Shown piece by piece: positions 1-6,493 of a DNA stretch of 8,709 nucleotides. The notes below the pieces were generated by a model. That model searched no databases, was not told the DNA's origin, and saw only the letters and a program-made list of their open reading frames with translations. Source of the DNA: Bacteroidales bacterium (GTDB lineage: Bacteria; Bacteroidota; Bacteroidia; Bacteroidales; UBA932); assembly GCA_017548805.1 (NCBI GenBank), contig JAFYZE010000285.1, positions 1-8,709 on the forward strand, read 5' to 3'. The number at the start of each line of letters is the position of its first letter. Within the stretch, counting starts at the first letter, position 1. Position numbers and translations under genes: made by a program.

Positions 1-2421
1 CCGGATGTCCGGGACGGACTCAAGCCCGTGCAGCGGCGCGTGCTCTTCGGAATGGACGGCCTCGGCCTGAGCTATTCCGGACAGACCAAGAAATCCGCCA
101 GGATCGTCGGAGAGGTGCTGGGCAAGTTCCACCCCCACGGCGACTCCAGCGTATACGACGCCATGGCGCGCCTTGCCCAGAACTGGAACCAGCGTTACCC
201 CCTTGTCTTCGGACAGGGCAATTTCGGATCGATGGACGGCGACCCCGTCGCCGCCATGCGATACACCGAGGCCAAGCTTGAGAGGATCACCGAGGACGTG
301 CTTGCGGACCTCGACAAGAATACAGTCGATTTCCAGCTGAACTTCGACGACACCATTCCGGAGCCCACCGTGCTCCCGACCAAGGCCCCGCTCCTTCTGC
401 TTAACGGCTCCGCCGGCATCGCAGTCGGTATGGCCACCAACATGGCGCCGCACAACCTCTCCGAGTGCTGTGACGCCATCTGCGCTTACATCGATGATCC
501 CGACATCACCGTCGAGGGCCTGATGGAACACATCAAGGGTCCCGATTTCCCTACGGGAGGCATCATCCAGGGCCGCCAGGGCATTGTCGACGCATATACC
601 ACCGGTCGCGGCAGGGTAGTCGTCCGCGCCAAGACAGAGATCGAGGAGGACGAGCGCGGCCGCGACAGCATCGTCGTGACCGAGGTCCCGTACATGGTCA
701 ACAAGAGCGAAATGATCAAGCGCATCGGCGAGATGGTCGAGGAAAAGCGCATCGAAGGCATCTCCGACATCAGGGACCTTTCCAGCCGCGAGGGCATCCG
801 CATAGTGTTCTACTTGAAGAAAGACGCCAACGCCAATGTCGTGCTGAACACTCTCTTCAAGTTCACTGCCCTCCAGTCGAGTTTCGCCATCAACAACGTC
901 GCCCTGGTCAAGGGCCGTCCGCGCACCCTCTCCCTCAAGGAGATCATCGCCAACTTCGTAGACTTCCGTCATGAGGTCGTGGTGCGCCGCACCAGGTTCG
1001 ACCTTGACAAAGCCCAGAAGCGCGCCCATATACTCGAAGGCCTCCTGAGGGCCATCGATGTCATCGACGAGATCATCGCCATCATCCGCCGCTCCGCCAC
1101 CATAGAGGACGCCAAGGCAGAGCTCGTGGCCACCTTCGGTTTCACCGAGACCCAGGCCACGGCCATCGTCGAGATGCGCCTCCGCCAGCTCACCGGCCTT
1201 GAGAAGGCCAAGCTCCAGGCAGAGTACGAGGACCTCGAGAAGTTCATCGCCCGCTGCCAGGAGATCCTCGCCAGCGAGACCGAGCAGCTCGCCATCGTCA
1301 AGCAGGAGTCCCTCGAACTCAAGCAGAAGTATGGCGACGCCCGCCGCACCGAGATTACCCTCTCCGCAGAGGAGTTCAACCCCGAGGATTTCTACGCCGA
1401 CGACGACGTTGTCATCACCATCTCGCATCTTGGCTATATCAAGCGCACTCTCCTCAGCGAGTTCCGCACACAGAACCGCGGCGGTGTCGGCATGAAGGCC
1501 AGTGCAACGCGCGACGAAGACTTCATCGAGCATATTTATGTGACCAACATGCACAGCACGCTTCTCCTCTTTACCGAGAAGGGCCTGTGCTATCGTCTCA
1601 AGGTGTATGAGCTCCCGGAGGGCACCCGCACTTCCAAGGGCCGCGCCATCCAGAACCTCATCGCCATTGACGGAGACGACCGCGTCAAAGCATATGTTTC
1701 CGCCAAGTCCATCGAGGATCCGGAGTACTGCCAGAACAATTTCGTCGTGCTGGTCACTAAGCGCGGTACCGTCAAGAAGACCACGCTCGAGGCCTATTCC
1801 AACAAGCGCAGCCGCGCCAAGGGCATCATCGCCATCACGGTGCGTGAGGGTGACGAGCTTGTCGAGGCTATTCTCACCAATGGCAGCAACGAAATCATGA
1901 TAGCCGCCAGGAACGGACGCTGCGTCCGCTTCCATGAGAGCGACGCGCGCCCGCTCGGACGCGGCGCTTCCGGTGTCCGCGGCATAAATATCGAGGATGA
2001 CGACGAGGTCGTCGGCATGGTCTTCGCAGACCCTTCCGATCCGGAACTCGACCAGCATACAGTGCTGGTAGTCAGCGAGAACGGCTTCGGCAAGAGGTCC
2101 CATTGGGAGGACTACCGCAAGACCAGCAGGGGTGCCAAGGGAGTGAAGACCCTGGACATCACCGACAAGACTGGCCCGCTTGTTGCAATGAAGACAGTAT
2201 CAGAGGACAACGACCTGATGATTATCAACCGTTCAGGCATGACCATCAGGATGTCCGTAAGCGATATAAGGGTGGCCGGAAGGGCCACGCAAGGTGTCAA
2301 GCTGATCAACCTCAGAGGCACGGACTCCATAGCCGCAGTCTCTGTTGTAGCCAAATCGGAGGAGGAAGGCGATGCCGGACAGGAAGCCGGAGCCGAAGCT
2401 GAAACCCCTGCCACTGAATAA
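1..2421 (+). CDS. gyrA: DNA gyrase subunit A (5' end cut by window)
   Basis: GyrA is the breakage-reunion subunit of DNA gyrase; with GyrB it introduces negative supercoils using ATP. The frame is open from base 1, beginning PDVRDGLKP, which matches E. coli GyrA from Pro35, so about 34 N-terminal residues are missing; the GTG at 28 is internal. The visible 806 codons imply about 840 residues, normal for GyrA. The active-site Tyr lies in AMRYTE (Tyr codon 262-264, equal to E. coli Tyr122). The quinolone region [10 protein letters not shown] keeps Ser83 and Asp87 equivalents (Ser codon 145-147), a susceptible-type pattern. The C-terminal DNA-wrapping beta-pinwheel runs from about residue 460, with a GyrA-box QNRGGVG at 1471-1491 that differs from the canonical QRRGG(R/K)G. 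The protein ends in an acidic Glu/Ala-rich tail. The full pinwheel and tail favour GyrA over ParC. A TPR gene follows after 26 nt. Confidence 0.96.
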   Translation, partial: PDVRDGLKPVQRRVLFGMDGLGLSYSGQTKKSARIVGEVLGKFHPHGDSSVYDAMARLAQNWNQRYPLVFGQGNFGSMDGDPVAAMRYTEAKLERITEDVLADLDKNTVDFQLNFDDTIPEPTVLPTKAPLLLLNGSAGIAVGMATNMAPHNLSECCDAICAYIDDPDITVEGLMEHIKGPDFPTGGIIQGRQGIVDAYTTGRGRVVVRAKTEIEEDERGRDSIVVTEVPYMVNKSEMIKRIGEMVEEKRIEGISDIRDLSSREGIRIVFYLKKDANANVVLNTLFKFTALQSSFAINNVALVKGRPRTLSLKEIIANFVDFRHEVVVRRTRFDLDKAQKRAHILEGLLRAIDVIDEIIAIIRRSATIEDAKAELVATFGFTETQATAIVEMRLRQLTGLEKAKLQAEYEDLEKFIARCQEILASETEQLAIVKQESLELKQKYGDARRTEITLSAEEFNPEDFYADDDVVITISHLGYIKRTLLSEFRTQNRGGVGMKASATRDEDFIEHIYVTNMHSTLLLFTEKGLCYRLKVYELPEGTRTSKGRAIQNLIAIDGDDRVKAYVSAKSIEDPEYCQNNFVVLVTKRGTVKKTTLEAYSNKRSRAKGIIAITVREGDELVEAILTNGSNEIMIAARNGRCVRFHESDARPLGRGASGVRGINIEDDDEVVGMVFADPSDPELDQHTVLVVSENGFGKRSHWEDYRKTSRGAKGVKTLDITDKTGPLVAMKTVSEDNDLMIINRSGMTIRMSVSDIRVAGRATQGVKLINLRGTDSIAAVSVVAKSEEEGDAGQEAGAEAETPATE

Positions 2422-2447
2422 TTATTAACTACTAACTATATTTTCTT

Positions 2448-3767
2448 ATGAAAAAAGTACTTATCGCACTGGCACTGCTCGCATCCGTGACTTTCGCCTA
2501 TGCACAGAACGTCAAATCCGAGAACGCAGCCAAGGCCGCCCTTGAGAAAGCCCAGGCTGCTGCCAACAACGCCAAGCAGGCCACCAAGGTGGCTACCTGG
2601 CTGAAACTCGCCACGTCCTACATGGACGCATACAACGCACCTATGGGCAACGGTTGGATCGGCGCCCAGGCCCAGGAGCTCCAGCTCGTCATGGCCGGCC
2701 AGCGTCCGACTTCCGAGGAGAACGTCACCCTCAACGGCACACCGTATGTCAAGAAAGCCTACGCTTCCGCTGACTATTACTTCAACGAGGCTGGCCAGCT
2801 CTCGATGATCAAGGTCACCAAGCCCATCGTGGAGAATGCGCTCGACAAGGCCCTCGACGCCTACAAGAACGCTTTCAAGAACGATCCCAAGGGCACCAAG
2901 ACCGCCGATATCATCAAGGGTATCGAGGGTATTGCCGAGAAATATGTCCAGGAGGCCTATGACGCCTATACCTTCGGCGACTTCGCCAATGCCAGCAAGC
3001 TCTTCGAGACCGCTGCCAACGCCCTTGGCACCGCTCCTTGCAGCAAGTCTGACGACGAGTCCATCTACAACGCCGGTTTCGCTGCCTGGGCAGGCCAGGA
3101 CCTCAACCGCGCCAAGGCTCTCTTCCAGAAGTGTCTTGACAACAAGTACTATGGCGACGACGGCGACGTGTTCGCCAAGCTCGCCGAGGTTACCGAGAAG
3201 CTCGGTGACAAGGAAGGCGCCAAGGACATCCTCGAGCAGGGTTTCGCTTCCTATCCTTCCAGCCAGGCCATCCTCATCGGCCTCATCAACTACTATGTCA
3301 GCAGCGGCCAGGACACCGACCGTCTCTTCACCCTGCTGAACGACGCCAAGAAGAACGAGCCTGACAACGCCTCCCTCTACTATGTCGAAGGCAACATCAA
3401 CAAGGAGCTCGGCAAGATCGACGACGCCCTCGCCGCTTACCGCAAGTGCGCCGAGATCAACCCGAACTACGAGTATGGTTACATCGGAGAGGGTCTGCTT
3501 CTTTACAACCAGGCTTATGACATCCAGGAGGAGGCTCAGGCCGAGCTTGACGATACCAAGTACATGGCCCTCGTCGAGAAGTTCGAGGCCGCTCTCAAGG
3601 GCTGCATCACTCCTTTCGAGAAGGCTCTCGAGGTCACCAAGGACGAGTCGCTGAAGCCCAGCATCGCCGAGTACCTCAAGAACGCCTGCTATCGCTTCCG
3701 CGAGGAGGCCGACTTCGGCGCCAAGTACGAGAAGTACAATGCAATGGTCGCTGCCGCAACCGAGTAG
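2448..3767 (+). CDS. Secreted tetratricopeptide-repeat (TPR) protein
   Basis: This is a 439-residue exported protein of unknown specific function, probably periplasmic. Residues 1-19 form a type I signal peptide (MKK, hydrophobic core, AYA) with predicted cleavage before Gln20. An Ala/Lys-rich helical stretch follows at about 24-60. From about 165 onward the sequence reads as helical repeats, with TPR-like units near 167-195, 204-237, 239-270 and 274-305. The clearest TPR is at 308-341 (LYYVEGNINKELGKIDDALA, then AYRKCAEINPN). TPRs are protein-binding scaffolds; no catalytic motif is visible. The start is set by the signal peptide and lies 26 nt after gyrA in an A/T-rich gap with no Shine-Dalgarno, so the pair is likely co-transcribed. 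Codons are strongly biased (AAG, GAG, CTC, GCC dominate), more so than in neighbouring genes by eye, which suggests high expression. The terminator 18 nt downstream ends this unit. Confidence 0.88.
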   Translation: MKKVLIALALLASVTFAYAQNVKSENAAKAALEKAQAAANNAKQATKVATWLKLATSYMDAYNAPMGNGWIGAQAQELQLVMAGQRPTSEENVTLNGTPYVKKAYASADYYFNEAGQLSMIKVTKPIVENALDKALDAYKNAFKNDPKGTKTADIIKGIEGIAEKYVQEAYDAYTFGDFANASKLFETAANALGTAPCSKSDDESIYNAGFAAWAGQDLNRAKALFQKCLDNKYYGDDGDVFAKLAEVTEKLGDKEGAKDILEQGFASYPSSQAILIGLINYYVSSGQDTDRLFTLLNDAKKNEPDNASLYYVEGNINKELGKIDDALAAYRKCAEINPNYEYGYIGEGLLLYNQAYDIQEEAQAELDDTKYMALVEKFEAALKGCITPFEKALEVTKDESLKPSIAEYLKNACYRFREEADFGAKYEKYNAMVAAATE

Positions 3768-3785
3768 TCGACGGCAGAATATATG

Positions 3786-3821
3786 AAACAGCCTGCGGGA
3801 ACCCCGCAGGCTGTTTTTTTT
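3786..3821 (+). terminator. Strong intrinsic terminator between convergent genes
   Basis: A perfect 14-bp inverted repeat has its left arm at 3786-3799 (AAACAGCCTGCGGG), a 3-nt loop at 3800-3802 and its right arm at 3803-3816. An 8-T run at 3814-3821 follows the GC-rich stem. It lies 18 nt past the TPR gene stop and is oriented to end the gyrA-TPR unit. Read on the minus strand the same hairpin lies about 20 nt past the phoH stop, but only TTT then CATATATT follows it, so it could work in that direction too, probably less efficiently. No other terminator is visible for phoH. Confidence 0.93.
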
Positions 3822-3836
3822 GTCCGGGTGCGGATA

Positions 3837-4784
3837 TTATTCTTCGGTCACGCCCTTGTCGAAGGCCTTGACGATCTTGGTGACGAGGGGATGGCGGACG
3901 ATGTCTTCGTTGGTGAAGCGGATGACGCTGATGCCCTTGATGCCTTTGACGAGGTCGATGCCCTTGAGCAGGCCGCTGTCTGCCTTGTTGGGCAGGTCCA
4001 CCTGGGTGGCGTCTCCGGTGACGATGAACTTGGCATTGCAGCCCATACGGGTGAGGAACATCTTGAGCTGGCCGAGATTGGTGTTCTGGGCCTCGTCCAG
4101 GATGACGCAGGCGCGGTCCAGGGTGCGGCCTCGCATGTAGGCGAGGGGAGCGATCTGGATGGTGCCATCGGCCATGAACTCCTGGAGCTTGCGGTGCGGG
4201 ATCATGTCGCCGAGGGCGTCGTACAGTGGCTGGAGATAGGGGTCGAGCTTGTCCTTGAGGTCGCCCGGCAGGAAGCCCAGGCGTTCGCCGGCTTCGACGG
4301 CCGGGCGGGTGAGGATGATGCGCTTGATTTCCCTGTTCTTCAGGGCGCGGACTGCAAGGGCGATGGCTACATAGGTCTTGCCGGTGCCGGCAGGGCCGAC
4401 GGCGAAGACGAGGTCATTGTCGAAGTATGCCTTTACCATCTCCTGCTGGGTGAGGTTGCGGGCGCGTATGGGCTTGCCGTCCGTGCTGTGCACGATGACG
4501 GCGTCGCCGTTGAGGCGGAAGCGGTCCGGCGATGTCTCGCCGTCGAATATATCCTCGACATCGTAGATGGTCAGGTTCATCTTGCGGTGACGCCTCTGTA
4601 TCAGTTCGTTGAACTTCATCTCGAAGTCCTCGATACGGGCTTCCTTTCCGTCCAGGATGATCTCGTCGCCGCGTGCGACGACCTTCAGTTCGGGGTAGTA
4701 GGAGCAGAACTCCTCCAGGATCTTGTTGCCCGCTCCGAAGATTTCGATGGGGTCAATTGCTTCCAGCTTGATGGTTTTCCTCAT
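3837..4784 (-). CDS. phoH: PhoH-family P-loop ATPase
   Basis: This 315-residue cytoplasmic protein belongs to the PhoH/PhoL (YbeZ-type) family of superfamily-1-helicase-like NTPases. Family members are linked to RNA metabolism, often with the endoribonuclease YbeY, but the exact substrate is unsettled. Residues 1-70 form the usual small N-terminal alpha/beta domain (with the segment VVARGDEIIL). The ATPase core follows: Walker A GPAGTGKT at 130-137, the family motif RPAVEAGERLGFLPGDLKDK at 160-179, Walker B CVILDEAQN at 226-234, and TGDATQVDLP at 257-266. All ATP-binding residues are intact and the length is typical. The ATG at 4784 gives an N-terminus matching the family and lies inside the upstream capA-like gene, overlapping it by 32 nt in another frame, so translational coupling is likely. 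No strong Shine-Dalgarno precedes it. The symbol is a family name; paralogues exist in many genomes. Confidence 0.94.
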   Translation of the reverse strand: MRKTIKLEAIDPIEIFGAGNKILEEFCSYYPELKVVARGDEIILDGKEARIEDFEMKFNELIQRRHRKMNLTIYDVEDIFDGETSPDRFRLNGDAVIVHSTDGKPIRARNLTQQEMVKAYFDNDLVFAVGPAGTGKTYVAIALAVRALKNREIKRIILTRPAVEAGERLGFLPGDLKDKLDPYLQPLYDALGDMIPHRKLQEFMADGTIQIAPLAYMRGRTLDRACVILDEAQNTNLGQLKMFLTRMGCNAKFIVTGDATQVDLPNKADSGLLKGIDLVKGIKGISVIRFTNEDIVRHPLVTKIVKAFDKGVTEE

Positions 4785-5865
4785 ATATTCCGGTTTCTTT
4801 CGTTACTCTTTTGTATGTGGTTATCATGTTGTCGTAGTCGGAGGGGGAGGTCCACTCACTGCGCCGTCCTATGAAGCGGGCGACGGGGATAGTCGTATAG
4901 TTGTCACGCAGGGTTCCAGGAAGGCAGCACCACATGAAGACCAGCTCGGGCTCGAGCATCTCCATGCTGCCGTCAGGATGGTTCACGAAGCGGGCACGGA
5001 CGGCGAGCTCGAGGCGCGTGTTCTCCTTGCTCATGTTGGAAACGGCGTTCCCGAGGGAGTATATCACTGGCACTCCTTGGATGTGTGACGTGTCCTGAAC
5101 GACGTGCGGATGCGCGCCGACAATGAGGTCTACGCCCTGCCCGGCAAGCCATCCGGCCCATTCCTCCTGCTCTCGCGAATGCCTGAGGCGGAACTCCGTT
5201 CCCCAGTGGGGGAGTGCGACGATGAAATCGGCTCCCCGCCTTTTCGCCCTGTCGATCATCTCCTTGACTTCGTCCTTCTCCATGTTCCTTATCCTGGGCC
5301 ACTCGGGCTGGGGCTCGTAATTGGTGCCGTAGGTGAAGTTCACCAGTGCGATGCGTATGCCTTTGCCCACGATGATTAGCGGGTTGAGAAGGGTGTCGGA
5401 GACTTGGTCCGCGGCGCAGCCCGTGTACTGGATATTGTGGCTGTCGCGCATCGAATCGTAGACCTGGAGGGTGCGGACCAGCCCCCTGCGGCCCTTGTCG
5501 AGGATATGGTTGTTGGCGGTAAGGAATACGTCCACACCGTGTCCGGCAATGCTGTAGGCATATTCGTCCGGAGCCGAGAATGACGGGTATCCGGTGTAAG
5601 GCTTTCCCGCCAGGGAGAACTCAAGGTTGGCCACGGAGATGTCTGCATCGCTGGTGACGGAGCCGAGCTCGGAAAAGAATCCGTTGCAGTCGTATGCCAG
5701 CTGGGCTTCGTGCATCATTACGTCTCCGATGAATGAGACGCTGACCGTGTCGGGGGCTGCCTTGAACGGCTTTGGGAAGGGGATGTCAAAGTTCCACTGC
5801 GCCCGGGCGGGCCCGCAAAGGACCAGGAGGGCAAGGAGAGTGGTTGATATCCTACTTTGACGCAT
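4753..5865 (-). CDS. CapA-family (PGA_cap) secreted protein
   Basis: This is a 370-residue exported protein with a CapA/PGA_cap domain, a calcineurin-like metallophosphoesterase fold named after Bacillus poly-gamma-glutamate capsule protein CapA. Residues 1-22 form a signal peptide ending ARA, with cleavage predicted before Gln23. The domain spans about 41-290 and shows the expected motifs: FIGDVMMH (45-52), SVANLEF (77-83), TANNHILDKG (117-126), PHWGTEF (219-225), GAHPHVVQ (250-257) and YSLGN (269-273). The putative metal-binding Asp, Asn and His residues are therefore present. The physiological substrate is unknown; many CapA-like proteins in Gram-negatives have no link to capsule, and no pgsB/pgsC-like genes are nearby. 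I chose ATG at 5865 rather than the GTG at 5871 because it puts the basic residues directly before the hydrophobic core and sits about 20 nt from a predicted transcription start. The stop lies within phoH. Confidence 0.9.
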   Translation of the reverse strand: MRQSRISTTLLALLVLCGPARAQWNFDIPFPKPFKAAPDTVSVSFIGDVMMHEAQLAYDCNGFFSELGSVTSDADISVANLEFSLAGKPYTGYPSFSAPDEYAYSIAGHGVDVFLTANNHILDKGRRGLVRTLQVYDSMRDSHNIQYTGCAADQVSDTLLNPLIIVGKGIRIALVNFTYGTNYEPQPEWPRIRNMEKDEVKEMIDRAKRRGADFIVALPHWGTEFRLRHSREQEEWAGWLAGQGVDLIVGAHPHVVQDTSHIQGVPVIYSLGNAVSNMSKENTRLELAVRARFVNHPDGSMEMLEPELVFMWCCLPGTLRDNYTTIPVARFIGRRSEWTSPSDYDNMITTYKRVTKETGIYEENHQAGSN

Positions 5866-5891
5866 CGGCACGGTTTTTCCTGTTATAAATG

Positions 5892-5899
5892 CAAATATA
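5892..5899 (-). promoter_or_regulatory. Bacteroidota -7 box for the capA-like/phoH unit
   Basis: The minus strand reads TATATTTG at 5899-5892, matching the Bacteroidota primary-sigma -7 consensus TAnnTTTG. Transcription would start near 5885-5888, giving a leader of about 20 nt before the ATG at 5865. The -33 element is not convincing: the best candidate, TTTC at 5919-5916, has only a 16-nt spacer. The activity is therefore inferred from the -7 box and its position. Confidence 0.6.
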
Positions 5900-5906
5900 C
5901 ATTTTT

Positions 5907-5937
5907 TTTGTTGTCGAAACTTAATTCACTAAATTTG
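5907..5937 (+). promoter_or_regulatory. Bacteroidota promoter for the SPOR-M28/TonB_C-leuS unit
   Basis: TTTG at 5907-5910 (a -33 element) is followed after a 19-nt spacer by TAAATTTG at 5930-5937 (a -7 box). Both the elements and the spacing fit the Bacteroidota primary-sigma consensus TTTG-N19-21-TAnnTTTG. Transcription should begin around 5942-5945, leaving a very short leader of about 15 nt before the lipoprotein ATG at 5959. It is the only promoter-like sequence I see upstream of the three genes that follow. Confidence 0.75.
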
Positions 5938-5958
5938 CATTTTGTGACAAATGGCCTT

Positions 5959-6489
5959 ATGAAGAATAAGATTCTTGTTTTCAGCGCGTTCATGCTGACT
6001 GTCGTGCTTTGCTCCGGATGCGATTTCTTCCGCACCCTGGCAGGCCGTCCGACCTCTTCCGACATAGAGGCCATGCGCGTGGAGTTCAGCGTCCGCGAGG
6101 CGGCTGAGGCGGCGCGCCGGGATTCGCTGGAGCGCGCCCGGCTCGCGGCCCTCGAGGCTGCCCGCGTCGCGGCTGCGGAGGACACCCTGCAGACCATGAA
6201 AGGCCTGCTGCGTACTCCGTCCCGTTTTGCCGGCCTGGCTAAAGACAGCGCCCCCAGCGCCAAATACAGCATCGTGATCGGATCGTACCGTGACCGTGCC
6301 AATGCCGTGAAATACAGTGAGAAACTTACTTCCGAAGGCTATCCCGCCGAAGCCGTGAGCTTCCGCAACGGCTTCACTGCGGTAGGCGTATGTCCTACGG
6401 ACAATCCTGCAGACCTGTTAGCTTCGCTTCGCAAGGTGCGCAAGGAGCGTTTCTGCCCCAAGGAAGTCTGGATTCTGGTAAACGAATAG
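5959..6489 (+). CDS. SPOR-domain lipoprotein
   Basis: This is a 176-residue predicted lipoprotein with a C-terminal SPOR domain, the roughly 75-residue fold that binds denuded peptidoglycan glycan strands, often at division sites. Residues 1-20 form a lipoprotein signal (MKNK, hydrophobic core, LCSG) with Cys21 as the lipidated residue; the -3 position is Cys, a weak lipobox variant. An Ala/Arg/Glu-rich helix at about 44-75 may be a spacer or coiled coil. The SPOR domain spans about 101-176: strand KYSIVIGSY, helix DRANAVKYSEKLTSEGY, strands AVSFRNGFTAVGVC, then a second helix and final strand VWILVNE. Two Cys in the domain (145 and 166) could pair. CDFF after the Cys lacks the acidic cluster typical of surface-export signals, so a periplasm-facing location is inferred. 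The open frame extends back to 5857, but ATG 5959 restores the lipoprotein signal and lies downstream of the promoter. The next gene starts 4 nt after the stop. Confidence 0.85.
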   Translation: MKNKILVFSAFMLTVVLCSGCDFFRTLAGRPTSSDIEAMRVEFSVREAAEAARRDSLERARLAALEAARVAAAEDTLQTMKGLLRTPSRFAGLAKDSAPSAKYSIVIGSYRDRANAVKYSEKLTSEGYPAEAVSFRNGFTAVGVCPTDNPADLLASLRKVRKERFCPKEVWILVNE

Positions 6490-6493
6490 CCCC

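Larger units (their letters stand above)
5887..5942. repeat. Perfect 10-bp inverted repeat bracketing divergent promoters
   Basis: AAATGCAAAT at 5887-5896 is the exact reverse complement of ATTTGCATTT at 5933-5942, with 36 nt between the arms. Each arm overlaps the -7 box for its own outward direction. The simplest reading is that each arm is the extended TAnnTTTGCA promoter motif, written once per strand. A shared regulator binding both arms is possible but has no independent support. Confidence 0.7.

Noticed and set aside
28..30. GTG at 28 as the gyrA start
   Set aside because: The frame is open to base 1 and codes for the conserved GyrA segment PDVRDGLKP before it, so the true start lies upstream of the window.
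133..162. Possible quinolone-resistance changes in gyrA
   Set aside because: The Ser83 and Asp87 equivalents are both unchanged, so no resistance-type substitution is seen at those sites.
969..1379. Minus-strand open frame of 136 codons inside gyrA
   Set aside because: It is Ser/Arg-rich low-complexity translation antisense to a conserved gyrA region, with no start signal or promoter.
2437..2444. TATATTTT before the TPR gene as a -7 box
   Set aside because: It ends 3 nt before the ATG, lacks the final G of TAnnTTTG and would leave essentially no leader. The A/T-rich gap is better read as a Shine-Dalgarno-free initiation region.
2836..3339. Plus-strand open frame of 167 codons in another frame of the TPR gene
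   Set aside because: Its Ser/Pro/Arg/Thr-rich composition is typical of an out-of-frame reading of biased GCC/AAG/CTC codons; the overlapping TPR frame has a signal peptide and repeats.
3783..4874. Long plus-strand open frame (363 codons) across phoH
   Set aside because: It is antisense to the well-supported phoH gene, rich in Val/Leu/Glu/Asp with no recognisable motif, and begins inside the terminator hairpin. It is a GC-skew shadow of phoH codons.
4753..5865. Capsule or poly-gamma-glutamate synthesis locus
   Set aside because: Only a CapA-domain protein is present, with no ligase or membrane partner genes nearby; the family name alone does not support a capsule function.
5857..5958. N-terminal extension of the SPOR lipoprotein from the ATG at 5857
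   Set aside because: It would cross both promoters and put 34 residues before a clear lipoprotein signal peptide; the A/T-rich stretch is intergenic.
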